Assembly: GCF_016863335.1 (NCBI RefSeq) | Contig: NZ_BOOR01000049.1 | Location: 1 to 46,864, forward strand | Source of the DNA: Planotetraspora thailandica | GTDB taxonomy: Bacteria; Actinomycetota; Actinomycetes; Streptosporangiales; Streptosporangiaceae | DNA length: 46,864 bases | Direction of reading: 5' to 3' | Part shown: in pieces, positions 7,856-15,471 of the stretch | Numbering within the stretch: the stretch's first letter is position 1 | Layout of the letters: every line of letters begins with the position of its first letter | Program-made: the position numbers and the translations under genes | Notes under the pieces: generated by a model | Database searches by the model: none | Seen by the model: only the letters and a program-made list of their open reading frames with translations | Told to the model about the DNA's origin: nothing

Positions 7856-8887
7856 CTATATCGCCGGTTGGGAGTCGAGCAGGAATCTGTCTAGGTCACT
7901 AGGGGCAGCGAGATTGGTTGGGGTCAGCCGGCGGATCTCACCGCGAAAGGACCGGACTTCCAGCCAACTGTCGGGTGCAGCTGCCGCGAGCTTGGGCATC
8001 AGGGTGTCCAGGCGGACGCGTTGGTACACCTTGAAGGTGCGATCGCGCTCGGGGTGGGGGCCTTGGATATCGAAGCGCAGGTCGACGACCGGATGTGGTC
8101 GACGGGCCCAGTCGCTGTACGGCAACGCCCCATGCCCGCGGATCCGGGCGTCGACGAAGACCTCCGCATCGGCGTCGCCGATCTCGCAGTCATAGATCGG
8201 GAAAGCGGTGGCCACCCTGGCCGCGATCGTCGGGTACGCGACGGCGGCTTGACCCAGCGCGGGCGAGCACAGCAGCGCGTGGCTGAACGGCCCTACTGGA
8301 CGGGCAAGGGCGATCTTGTGGTGCGGTTGCCCGTCGAAGGGCAGGTCACGAACGGTAACGACCGTCTCCAGGAACCCCGCGACGGCCTCCGGCCGATGTG
8401 ACGATTCGCGGACATTGAACGCGAGAGCGCTGCGGCCTTCGTCACGCAAAACCAGGTAGTGGTAGAACCCCCTACCCGGAGACTCCGGATGGATTCGCGC
8501 GTGGCAAACGACGTCACGGAACCCATCCACGGGCCGATACTGAGGTCGGGGAAGCCCGTAAGCCGGCTTCGCTTGCGCGTCGGCAATGGTCTCCACCACG
8601 AGCGCGTCCGGGTCGCCGATCGGTGCAGGTAGCCCGGCCACCTCAAGGAAACCCTTGCGAAGCTGCCCCCTGATCTTCTTCTCGACGTGGGACTTCGCGT
8701 GACGCTCATCCAGCAGTGCCACGGTCGTCGACCCGCCACGACGGCTACCGTCACTGCCCCAGCTGATGTGGCAGCGGATGCCTTCCTGACGAATCTGCCA
8801 GAACTCACAGGCGCCGTCTTGGACCCGCTCGAACCGCCGCCAATTTTCCACCCGAGGCCCGCCTTCCTGCCTCAGGGACCCTACCAA
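7856..8887 (-). CDS. WGR-like domain protein
   Basis: A 343-residue protein. Residues about 14-80 resemble a WGR domain: WRRFERVQDGACEFWQIRQE, then ISWGSDGSRRGG with the WG-S/R turn, and a lysine-rich helix KIRGQLRKGFLEVAG at the point where WGR domains read KLIxxKxxKGYxE. WGR domains bind nucleic acid or protein and occur in PARPs, MolR-like and stand-alone bacterial proteins. The remaining ~250 residues (for example FYHYLVLRDEGRSALAFNVR, HPVVDLRFDIQGPHP) are not recognised. The start could be the GTG at 8887 or the one at 8851, which places the WGR region almost at the N-terminus. Confidence 0.6.
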   Translation of the reverse strand: MVGSLRQEGGPRVENWRRFERVQDGACEFWQIRQEGIRCHISWGSDGSRRGGSTTVALLDERHAKSHVEKKIRGQLRKGFLEVAGLPAPIGDPDALVVETIADAQAKPAYGLPRPQYRPVDGFRDVVCHARIHPESPGRGFYHYLVLRDEGRSALAFNVRESSHRPEAVAGFLETVVTVRDLPFDGQPHHKIALARPVGPFSHALLCSPALGQAAVAYPTIAARVATAFPIYDCEIGDADAEVFVDARIRGHGALPYSDWARRPHPVVDLRFDIQGPHPERDRTFKVYQRVRLDTLMPKLAAAAPDSWLEVRSFRGEIRRLTPTNLAAPSDLDRFLLDSQPAI

Positions 8888-8889
8888 CG

Positions 8890-8915
8890 ACGCACGCTCA
8901 TGCCGCAGATGGTCC
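8890..8915 (+). repeat. Dispersed repeat copy i
   Basis: GCACGCTCATGCCGCAGATG, immediately upstream of the WGR-like gene start. Confidence 0.4.
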
Positions 8916-9137
8916 GGACTGATCGAGATCCCTTGAACGCATCACCGGTCGGGACAGAACGACAGGGCTCGAGGAACCCGGTCGCCCATCTGCATCCGGT
9001 CGGCGAAACTGTGCCGATGCATCACGCCGACCTCGAAATGCCGACTCTCCATCGGGACGGGTCTGTGGCCGGCGATGAGTTTGGGATGCTGCGCCGGTCT
9101 ACCTACCGATACCGCCTGACTCGAAGGGATCACCACG

Positions 9138-9752
9138 ATGGCAAAGGTCATCTCCACGCTGTTCATCTCGGCCGACGGTGTGGCCGAGATCAACCCCGAT
9201 TGGCACTTCCCCTATTTCGACGAGAACATGGGCCGCGCCGTGGGCGAGGATTATGACACCGCTGATGTGCTGCTCATCGGCAGGGAGACCTACGACAGCT
9301 TCGCCGGAGCCTGGCCCGACCGCGAGGCGGCGGGTGGGGACGACGCACCGTTCGCCAAGCAACTCGGGGACGTGCGCAAGGTGGTCGTCTCGCGCCAGCC
9401 GCTGGAGTTCTCCTGGCGCAACTCCGAGCTGATCAAAGGCGATCTACTCGATGCCGTCACCTCGCTCAAGGCCGATGCCGGCATCAGAGGCATCCTCATC
9501 CCCGGCTCGATCTCCGTGGTGCAGCAGTTGCTCGCCGCGGGGCTGGTCGATGAGCTGCGCCTGCTGGTGCACCCGGTGGCGGCGCGTAAGGGCCGCAGGC
9601 TGTTCGACGACGGCGAAGCGCCGTACCACCTGAGAATGACGGCGACGGAGGCGTTTCCGACGGGCGTGATCCGCGTGATCTACTCGCCGACCGAGGCACC
9701 CACCAAGGTCGGCTACGACGAGGTCAAGGACCAGGTGCCCGGCGGGAAGTAG
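9138..9752 (+). CDS. Dihydrofolate-reductase-like / RibD C-terminal family reductase
   Basis: A 204-residue protein of the RibD-C/DHFR-like family. It starts MAKVISTLFISADGV, typical of the family's first strand, followed by ADVLLIGRETYDSFAGAWP (nucleotide-binding segment), VRKVVVSRQPLEFSW, and RGILIPGSISVVQQLLAAG plus DELRLLVHPVAARKG near the end. Such stand-alone proteins bind NADPH; physiological substrates are mostly unknown. A purine-rich AAGGGATCACC sits upstream of the ATG. Usual length for the family, no defects seen. Confidence 0.88.
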   Translation: MAKVISTLFISADGVAEINPDWHFPYFDENMGRAVGEDYDTADVLLIGRETYDSFAGAWPDREAAGGDDAPFAKQLGDVRKVVVSRQPLEFSWRNSELIKGDLLDAVTSLKADAGIRGILIPGSISVVQQLLAAGLVDELRLLVHPVAARKGRRLFDDGEAPYHLRMTATEAFPTGVIRVIYSPTEAPTKVGYDEVKDQVPGGK

Positions 9753-9880
9753 TGGCCTTCTCGGGAGGATCGCCGTAGCGGCGCCACATCCGGTGGTCGG
9801 CGATGTGATCGTCCGATGGCGCCCCACCTGGGCAGAGTGAGCCGAGAGACCAGGTAGGCGGATGCCGGACTACTGGGTTC

Positions 9881-9928
9881 ACTCTCATGTCGCGAGTCGC
9901 GCGCGCATGCCGAAGTGAGGACGTTCGC
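9881..9928 (+). repeat. Dispersed repeat copy j (full-length composite)
   Basis: First half CTCTCATGTCGCGAGTCGCG (9883-9902), then CGCATGCCGAAGTGAGGACG (9904-9923). It aligns along its length with copy a at 2-50, which defines a composite unit of about 45-50 bases. Confidence 0.5.
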
Positions 9929-10050
9929 GATGCAGTACGCCTGTCCGCGCCGTCATGATCGTGACCGTTTCCGAACCTCGTCGGCCCGGCGAATGGAGAA
10001 CGGGTTTGAGCCCGCATCTTGGTACGGCCTCATGCGGCCCGCGCGAGGTA

Positions 10051-10108
10051 CTTCGGCAGGAGGGATCTGGTCGGATGACGACGCAGATCCCTCCGGATCG
10101 TGCCGAAG
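10051..10108 (-). terminator. Long inverted repeat downstream of the Ddn-hemerythrin gene
   Basis: Arm CTTCGGCAGGAGGGATCTG (10051-10069) pairs with CAGATCCCTCC (10084-10094) and, after a six-base bulge, TGCCGAAG (10101-10108). It starts about 12 bases past the stop of the minus-strand gene and is a likely terminator, though no T-run follows. Confidence 0.55.
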
Positions 10109-10119
10109 AGCCGTCGTGG

Positions 10120-10962
10120 TTAGGGCGCAGTCGCGTCGAGCAACGGGATGAGTTGTTCCTCCTCGTAGGTCAGGTGGTTCTCAAGTTCGGCTGTCAGGCG
10201 CTCGACTTCCCGGCATACCGTTGCCGGGTCGGCGTCCACTGTTGAGACGGCCGCCTGCAGGTCGGCCAGGAGTGTTGCCAGTCGCTCGTGTTCGGCGCGT
10301 AGGCGGTCCAGCGTGGGCGAGATCTCTGGTCGGTTCCGCTCCAGGAACGGGAAGATTCCCCGGTCTTCGCCGGTGTGGTGGATCTGCAGGCCGTGGCAGG
10401 CGGACAAGCAGTTCACGCGCAGTTGCGCGCCAAGGGTAGGCCCGGATGTGGCGATCTCCTTGCGGATCCTCGCCAGTTCACCGCGGAACGCGTCGTGGAT
10501 CAGTTTGAGGGCCGCGCCCCACGACGGTGCGTTCGTGTTCGGCGGTCCGCTGGAGACGTTCCGCAGAGCGACCACCGGGATGACGCGCGCCGTCTTGGCT
10601 TGGTAGGCAGCCCAGCCCGGATCGGCCTCGGCGGCGCGGGCGAAGACGCGATCGCGCTCGTCGCCGTCGAGGACGGTGGCCTCGGCCTCGTAGATGAAGG
10701 TGCCGTCCTCGACCGTGACCCGGGGGTCGGCGATCAGGTTGTGGAACCAGTCCGGGTGTTTCGCTGCGCCACCAGCCGAGGCGATGATGAGGATCTGGTC
10801 CCCGCCGTCGGGAAGGTAACCGACCGGGTTCGTATGCAGTGCGCCGGTCCGGGCGCCCTTGGTGGTCAACAGGATCAGTCGGCCGCCCTCGAACGGGCCG
10901 CCGACCCGTCCCTGGTTGGCGCGGAACTCGTCGATGACGTGCTGGTTGAAATCGTTCGGCAT
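10120..10962 (-). CDS. Fusion: Ddn-type F420 nitroreductase-family domain plus hemerythrin HHE domain
   Basis: A 280-residue two-domain protein. Residues about 1-140 match the deazaflavin-dependent nitroreductase (Ddn/DUF385) family: MPNDFNQHVIDEFRANQGRV, LILLTTKGARTGALHTNPVG and KHPDWFHNLIADPRVTVE are signature blocks for F420 or flavin binding. Residues about 155-275 form a hemerythrin-like four-helix domain with the metal-type histidines and carboxylates in HDAF, HHTGEDRGIFPFL, EHERL and ENHLTYEEEQLIPLL. A natural role could be redox or oxygen/NO handling coupled to F420; that is inference. The start at 10962 gives the family's usual N-terminus. Earlier codons in the frame (to 11028) read as low-complexity and are excluded. 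Confidence 0.85.
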   Translation of the reverse strand: MPNDFNQHVIDEFRANQGRVGGPFEGGRLILLTTKGARTGALHTNPVGYLPDGGDQILIIASAGGAAKHPDWFHNLIADPRVTVEDGTFIYEAEATVLDGDERDRVFARAAEADPGWAAYQAKTARVIPVVALRNVSSGPPNTNAPSWGAALKLIHDAFRGELARIRKEIATSGPTLGAQLRVNCLSACHGLQIHHTGEDRGIFPFLERNRPEISPTLDRLRAEHERLATLLADLQAAVSTVDADPATVCREVERLTAELENHLTYEEEQLIPLLDATAP

Positions 10963-11169
10963 ATGTTGCTTTCTGCTCAGCCTTAAGGGGCCCGCTGGAC
11001 GGGCGAGGGAAGGAAGACAGAAAGGCAAACGGCGGGCTGCGGGCCCGGCCAGCGATCAAGCCTGGGCCGGGTGCCTCACTCGGTAATGGCCAAGGGCCGA
11101 CCCGGCAGTCACATGATCAACCGTACTGGCATGTCGTCGACAATGACAACCCACGAAACGAGGCCTTTA

Positions 11170-11193
11170 TCACGCTCATGCCGGTGAGCGCAC
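11170..11193 (+). repeat. Dispersed repeat copy k
   Basis: TCACGCTCATGCCGGTGAGC, about 70 bases upstream of the frameshifted gene at 11238. I find no convincing intergenic copy to the right of this point. Confidence 0.4.
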
Positions 11194-11237
11194 GACGTAC
11201 GACGCTCCCCGCGAGGTGCGTGCCCTAGCTTAAGGCT

Positions 11238-11755
11238 GTGTCGGGATTGACAGATCTGGAGCGGCGGTGCGTCTTGCCGTTCTACTTGGCGATGATGGGC
11301 CTGAATGCACTAAGGCGTGACGTCCCGTTCGACACGCTGCGCGAAGTGGCGCGAGGGACGACCGACGACGAAGTCGCTGAGCTGCTGGCGTCGCACGGGC
11401 GGCCGCGCGTCATGGGCGCTTGGCTCGCGTCTGGTCGGACTCAGCGCCTAGAGGCTGCGCTGCTGGAAGCCTGGAGACCTCGCTAGGGACGCTGACAGCG
11501 CCGCCTCTGGCGATCGTCGCCCTGCATGGTCTGGGAGCGAAGGCCGTGCCCTCGCTCAAGACCTACCTGCGACTGGACCTCGAGCATCGACGGGGCTCGG
11601 CCTCGTTCGTAGCCGCCGTACTCGAACGACCGGACGTCACGCCGACCGGCGTTGCCATCGACGACCAAGACCGCAGGGCCGTAGACGGAATGCTGATCGT
11701 CGCGCGCCGCCTAGCCGAGGCAGAAGCAGAAATCCCTCTGGACGCCGCTCACTGA
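11238..11755 (+). pseudogene. DUF6000-like protein, broken by a frameshift
   Basis: The first frame (11238-11486) reads MSGLTDLERRCVLPFYLAMM and DDEVAELLASHGRPRVMGAW, ending with EAALLEA then a stop four codons later. The continuation is in another frame: SLETSLGTLTAPPLAIVALH, LKTYLRLDLEH and ASFVAAVLERPDV to the stop at 11755. Restoring one C near 11472 would give about 171 residues with the layout of the DUF6000 family (tentative). It may be a recent mutation or a sequencing error in a short C run. The function of the family is unknown to me. Confidence 0.6.
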
Positions 11756-11875
11756 AGCAACGCAAGGAATGCTGGGAGCGTCCTTCAGCGCGGGGGACCT
11801 CGATCCTCGTTGCTGGACAACGGGTGCTGCCGTCTTATCGTCTGACAAGGAACTCCTTCATTGACGAGCCTCGTG

Positions 11876-12808
11876 TCAGCCATCGGTACGAGGCGGGGTG
11901 CGCAGAAACGAGCGGATAGCGGGGACGAGGTCGGCGTGGGCGTCTTCCAGCAGGTAGTGGCCTGCGCCGTGATACAGGCGAGTCCGGGCGGCGGGAAAAC
12001 GCCGCCGCCATTCGCCCAGCACGGCACGGTCGAAGACCGGGTCGCTCAGCCCCCAGGCGATCAGCATGGGCCGGTCGGCGAACTGCGCCAGCGACGCGCC
12101 GGTGCCCTGCAGGACAGGCCAGGAAGGGTCGCCGGGGCGCAACGGGATGTCCTGAACGAATTGCTGGATGGCCACGCGGTGCTCGGGCCGGTCGTAGGGG
12201 GCCAGGAACGCCGAGCGCACCGCAGCGGGCATCCGGCGCCGGACTCCCAGCGGACGCCAGGTGGCGCCGCGGGCGAAGAGGTTGTGGCGCAGGAACAGGC
12301 GGGTTCCCAGCCGGGTGTCGCGCAACACCCGGAACGGCAGCCGCAGCAGAGGACGTACGCGTTCGCCGTGCGGGTTGGGAAAGGCCGCGGTGTTCAGCAG
12401 CACCAGGCGGGCGACGCGGCTGGGGTGGCGGCAGGCCCAGGCCATGCCGATCGGCCCGCCCCAGTCGTGCAGGACGAGTGTCCACCCGTGTTCGGGGGCA
12501 CCGCCGCCGGTGATGAGGTGTTCGATCAAGGCGTCCAGGTCGTCCACGCGGGCGGCCAGGTCATAGGGGTAACGGTCGGCTCCCGGCTTGTCCGACAGGC
12601 CCATGCCGATGTGGTCGGGAGCGATGCAACGGAACTCCTCGCGCAGCGCGAGGATCGGCCGCCGCCACAGGTAACTCCAGGATGGGTTCCCGTGCAGGAA
12701 CAGCACCGGCTGTCCCGCCCCTTCGTCCAGGTAGTGCTGGCGCAGGCCATCACGACGCGGGTGGGCGAACCACCGGGAGGTGAACGGGTAGTCCGGGAAT
12801 TCGGTCAC
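11876..12808 (-). CDS. oleB: OleB-like alpha/beta hydrolase (beta-lactone decarboxylase)
   Basis: A 310-residue haloalkane-dehalogenase-type hydrolase. The HGNPSWSYLWR motif (about residues 38-48) supplies the Asn/Trp pocket, the nucleophile is Asp ~115 in LVLHDWGGPIG, and the catalytic His is ~284 in GAGHYLLED. These are the features of OleB, which in olefin-forming bacteria decarboxylates cis-beta-lactones to cis-alkenes (family knowledge). The GTG at 12808 overlaps the oleD stop by four bases (GTGA), so it is probably translationally coupled. It is last in the PKS-oleA-oleC-oleD-oleB series; the order differs from the usual A-B-C-D. A related dehalogenase activity cannot be excluded from sequence alone, but the context favours OleB. 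Confidence 0.82.
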   Translation of the reverse strand: MTEFPDYPFTSRWFAHPRRDGLRQHYLDEGAGQPVLFLHGNPSWSYLWRRPILALREEFRCIAPDHIGMGLSDKPGADRYPYDLAARVDDLDALIEHLITGGGAPEHGWTLVLHDWGGPIGMAWACRHPSRVARLVLLNTAAFPNPHGERVRPLLRLPFRVLRDTRLGTRLFLRHNLFARGATWRPLGVRRRMPAAVRSAFLAPYDRPEHRVAIQQFVQDIPLRPGDPSWPVLQGTGASLAQFADRPMLIAWGLSDPVFDRAVLGEWRRRFPAARTRLYHGAGHYLLEDAHADLVPAIRSFLRTPPRTDG

Positions 12809-13794
12809 CGGGTGCTGCCCGCGGACAGGTGGGCGGTGAGCCGGGCCAGTCCTTCCGCCATGCTCACCCGGGGCTCGTAGCCGAGATCGCGACGCGCCGC
12901 GGAGATGTCGAACCAGTGCGCCGTCGAGGCCTGCTCCACCAGGAACATCAGCGGGGGCAGGTGCCGCGTCCACGGTAGCCGGCGACCCTGCTCCAGCAGC
13001 CGGGCCGCCCGCAGGACCGGTCCGACCGGTGCCCGGCGTGTCACCGGAGGCAGCCCGGCGGCGCGTAGCAGCAGGTTGAGCCATTCCCCGAAACCGCAGG
13101 GCTGGCCCTGGGTGATGAAGTAGGCCCGGCCGGCCTGCGGTGAGCCGGGACGTAACCGGTCGAGAGCGAGCAGGTGGGCGTCGGCGGCGTTGTCGATGTA
13201 GACGGTGTCGATGGTCTTGTCGGTCTCGCCCAGCAGCCACACCAGGCGGCGGTGTGCCACCAGCCTGGGCAGGAAGTGCGGATCTCCTGGCCCCCAGATG
13301 AGATGCGGACGCAACGCGACCGCCGTCACCCGCCCGGCCGCGGCATCGGCGAGGACGAGCCGTTCGGCTTCGGCCTTGGTCCGCGGATAGGCGGCGAAAA
13401 AACGGCGGGCGTAGGGCGCCGACTCGTCCACTCCCTCCAGGTCCCGCCCGTCGTGGACGACACTCGGTGAGGACGTGTGGACCAGGCGTGCCCCGTGGCG
13501 CGCGCAGGCGTCCAGCACGTTCCGCGTTCCCGACACGTTGATCTCCTCGTAGTCCCGGTCCCGTCCATGTACGCCGGCCTTCGCGGCGCAGTGGACGACC
13601 GCCTCGCATGCGGCGATGGCGGTCAGCACCGCCGCGCGGTCGCGGACGTCGGCCAGGTGCTGGGTGACCCCGAGAGCCGCCAGCGCGGGGCTGTGGTGAC
13701 GCTGAAGGGCGTGCACGGTGTCACCGCGGGCGGCCAGTCGCCGGCAGACGGCCTCTCCCAGGAAGCCGCCGCCCCCGGTCACCAGGACCCTCAT
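12805..13794 (-). CDS. oleD: OleD-like NAD(P)H-dependent beta-keto acid reductase
   Basis: A 329-residue extended SDR (3-beta-HSD type). Cofactor motif VTGGGGFLGEAVCRRL is at residues 5-20, CAAKAGVHGRDRDYEEINVS gives the family-specific segment near 75-95, and the active site is Ser ~110 (TSSPS) with Tyr ~136 and Lys ~140 in YPRTKAE. OleD reduces the 2-alkyl-3-keto acid from OleA to the 2-alkyl-3-hydroxy acid (family knowledge). The ATG at 13794 overlaps the oleC stop by four bases (ATGA). The frame extends upstream to 13989 but those residues lie inside oleC and are discarded. GC content and codon use match its neighbours. Confidence 0.87.
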   Translation of the reverse strand: MRVLVTGGGGFLGEAVCRRLAARGDTVHALQRHHSPALAALGVTQHLADVRDRAAVLTAIAACEAVVHCAAKAGVHGRDRDYEEINVSGTRNVLDACARHGARLVHTSSPSVVHDGRDLEGVDESAPYARRFFAAYPRTKAEAERLVLADAAAGRVTAVALRPHLIWGPGDPHFLPRLVAHRRLVWLLGETDKTIDTVYIDNAADAHLLALDRLRPGSPQAGRAYFITQGQPCGFGEWLNLLLRAAGLPPVTRRAPVGPVLRAARLLEQGRRLPWTRHLPPLMFLVEQASTAHWFDISAARRDLGYEPRVSMAEGLARLTAHLSAGSTR

Positions 13795-15467
13795 GATCGG
13801 CCTGCCCGGAGACGCCGCGAGGCCCACAGGGCGAGCTCGTGCCGGCGGATCTTGCTGTTGTGCCGGGCGTCGACCGGGAACCCGGGGTGGAACAGCACCT
13901 CCCGGAGCTCGGCGGTGTGCGGATGGCGGGCCGCGACGTCCAGGATGTCGGCCTTCACGCGAGCGTTGTCCCGGGATCCCGGTTCGCACTCCACGACCAG
14001 GACCGCACGCTGGCCGCCGGCGGGACCGACGCCGACCAGCGCGGTGCGGCGGACCCCCGGCACGGCGGCGAAGACGGGTTCGACCTGGTCGGTGTACAGG
14101 TCGCCGCCGGCGGTGCGGACCCGTTCTGATTTACGTCCGGCGAACCAGAGCCTTCCCTGCTCGTCGAACCGGCCGACGTCGCCCATCCGGTGCCAGATGC
14201 GGTCCCCATCGCCGATCCGGGCCAGCGCGGTGGCCTCCGGATCGTCGAGGTAGGGGTCACTGACGGTAGGGGCGGCCACGGTGATCTCCCCGATGGCGCC
14301 GGGCGGCACGACCAGATCCTCACTCCACCGTTCGATGGGGTCGTCGCTGAGGGCGATGACGCGTACCTCGGTGCCCGGGAGTGGAGGACCCAGGCAGGTG
14401 CCCGCCCCGGCGGCGGTGGCCGCGGCGTGCTCGGCGAGCAGGCGGCTCTCGATCGCGGCCACCGGCATGCATTCGGTGGCGCCGTACACCGACAGCACCC
14501 GCGCGTCGACGCGCAGGCAGCCGCGCAGGCGGTCCATCACCGGCATCGGCAGCGGCGCCCCGGCGGACACCACGTCGCCAAGCGTGTCCAGCACCAGATC
14601 ATGGGCGGCGCAGTGACGCGCGAGCCGGTCCAGCAGCGCGGGAGCGGCGAACATCCCGGCCACGCGATACCGCTGGATGTCGGCGACCAGGGCGGCCGGG
14701 TCGACCCGCACCGGATGCCGCGGGTCCATGTCCGGGATCACCACGGTCGCCCCGAACGCCGCCGCTCCCAGGGCGAACGGCACGAACGTCGACAACACCG
14801 GCGTTCCCGGTTCCACCGTGCCCAGCACGCCCAGCAGGTTGAGCTGCGCGGCCAGGTGCCGGTGACGCAGCGGCACACCCTTGGGCGGGCCGGTGGATCC
14901 GGAGGTGTAGGCGATCAGCGCCAGGTCGTCGGGGCCGGCGGGGGACCACCGTCCCGGCTCGCCGGGCCCAAGGCTGCGTCCAGGCCCGCCTGACGGCCAT
15001 GCCGAGCTGCGGGGCCGCCGCGAGGGGACCGTGATGGACACGCGGACGTCAGGGGTCCAGCCCAGCAGCCTCCTGGCCAGTTGCACGGCGGGAATCGCGA
15101 TGAACGCCTCGGGCGCCGCCTGGCGCAGACAGCGCTTGATCGCGTCGAGCGGCAGCCCGGGATCGACCAGCACCGGCACCGCGCGGAGCCGTAACAGGGC
15201 GACGGCCAGCGCGCCCAGTTCCGGACCCGGCGGTACCAGCAGGCCGGTACGCATGCCCGGGCGGATCCCGGCCCTGGCGAGGGCCGCAACGGTACGGTCC
15301 ACCGACCGCGACATCTGCCCGTAGGTGGTGGCCTCCGGGGTGCGGCCACCGACCTGGCAGGCGATCACGTCGGGCTGCTCGCGAAACCAGCGCTCGGCGC
15401 GGAAGGTCAGCTCGCTCTCCGGCTCGGCCGGGCCGGAGTCACTCGGCGGGGTCGCCTGTGCGGTCAC
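13791..15467 (-). CDS. oleC: OleC-like AMP-dependent beta-lactone synthetase
   Basis: A 558-residue member of the ANL adenylating superfamily. The phosphate loop YTSGSTGPPKGVP is near residue 190, the SVYGATECMPVAAIE motif near 330, the hinge/ribose-binding Asp in HRMGDVGRFDEQGRLWFAGR near 435, and the C-terminal PVDARHNSKIRRHELALWA near 540. The last block is typical of OleC rather than ordinary acyl-CoA ligases: OleC activates a beta-hydroxy acid with ATP and closes a cis-beta-lactone. The GTG at 15467 lies four bases after the oleA stop; an alternative GTG at 15500 would overlap oleA by 29 bases. It is tightly packed with oleA before and oleD after. Confidence 0.85.
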   Translation of the reverse strand: MTAQATPPSDSGPAEPESELTFRAERWFREQPDVIACQVGGRTPEATTYGQMSRSVDRTVAALARAGIRPGMRTGLLVPPGPELGALAVALLRLRAVPVLVDPGLPLDAIKRCLRQAAPEAFIAIPAVQLARRLLGWTPDVRVSITVPSRRPRSSAWPSGGPGRSLGPGEPGRWSPAGPDDLALIAYTSGSTGPPKGVPLRHRHLAAQLNLLGVLGTVEPGTPVLSTFVPFALGAAAFGATVVIPDMDPRHPVRVDPAALVADIQRYRVAGMFAAPALLDRLARHCAAHDLVLDTLGDVVSAGAPLPMPVMDRLRGCLRVDARVLSVYGATECMPVAAIESRLLAEHAAATAAGAGTCLGPPLPGTEVRVIALSDDPIERWSEDLVVPPGAIGEITVAAPTVSDPYLDDPEATALARIGDGDRIWHRMGDVGRFDEQGRLWFAGRKSERVRTAGGDLYTDQVEPVFAAVPGVRRTALVGVGPAGGQRAVLVVECEPGSRDNARVKADILDVAARHPHTAELREVLFHPGFPVDARHNSKIRRHELALWASRRLRAGRS

Positions 15468-15471
15468 CCGA

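Larger units (their letters stand above)
9753..10119. other. Gap between convergent genes: repeats and a strong hairpin
   Basis: Contains two dispersed repeat half-units (9881-9928) and the long stem-loop at 10051-10108. No gene is supported. Confidence 0.5.

Noticed and set aside
1-11200. Dispersed repeats considered as a CRISPR or as one insertion sequence
   Set aside because: Spacing is irregular (kilobases), units diverge from one another and no transposase is linked.
11876-12808. A true haloalkane dehalogenase unrelated to the cluster
   Set aside because: The fold is the same, but the overlap with oleD and presence of oleA and oleC make OleB far more likely.
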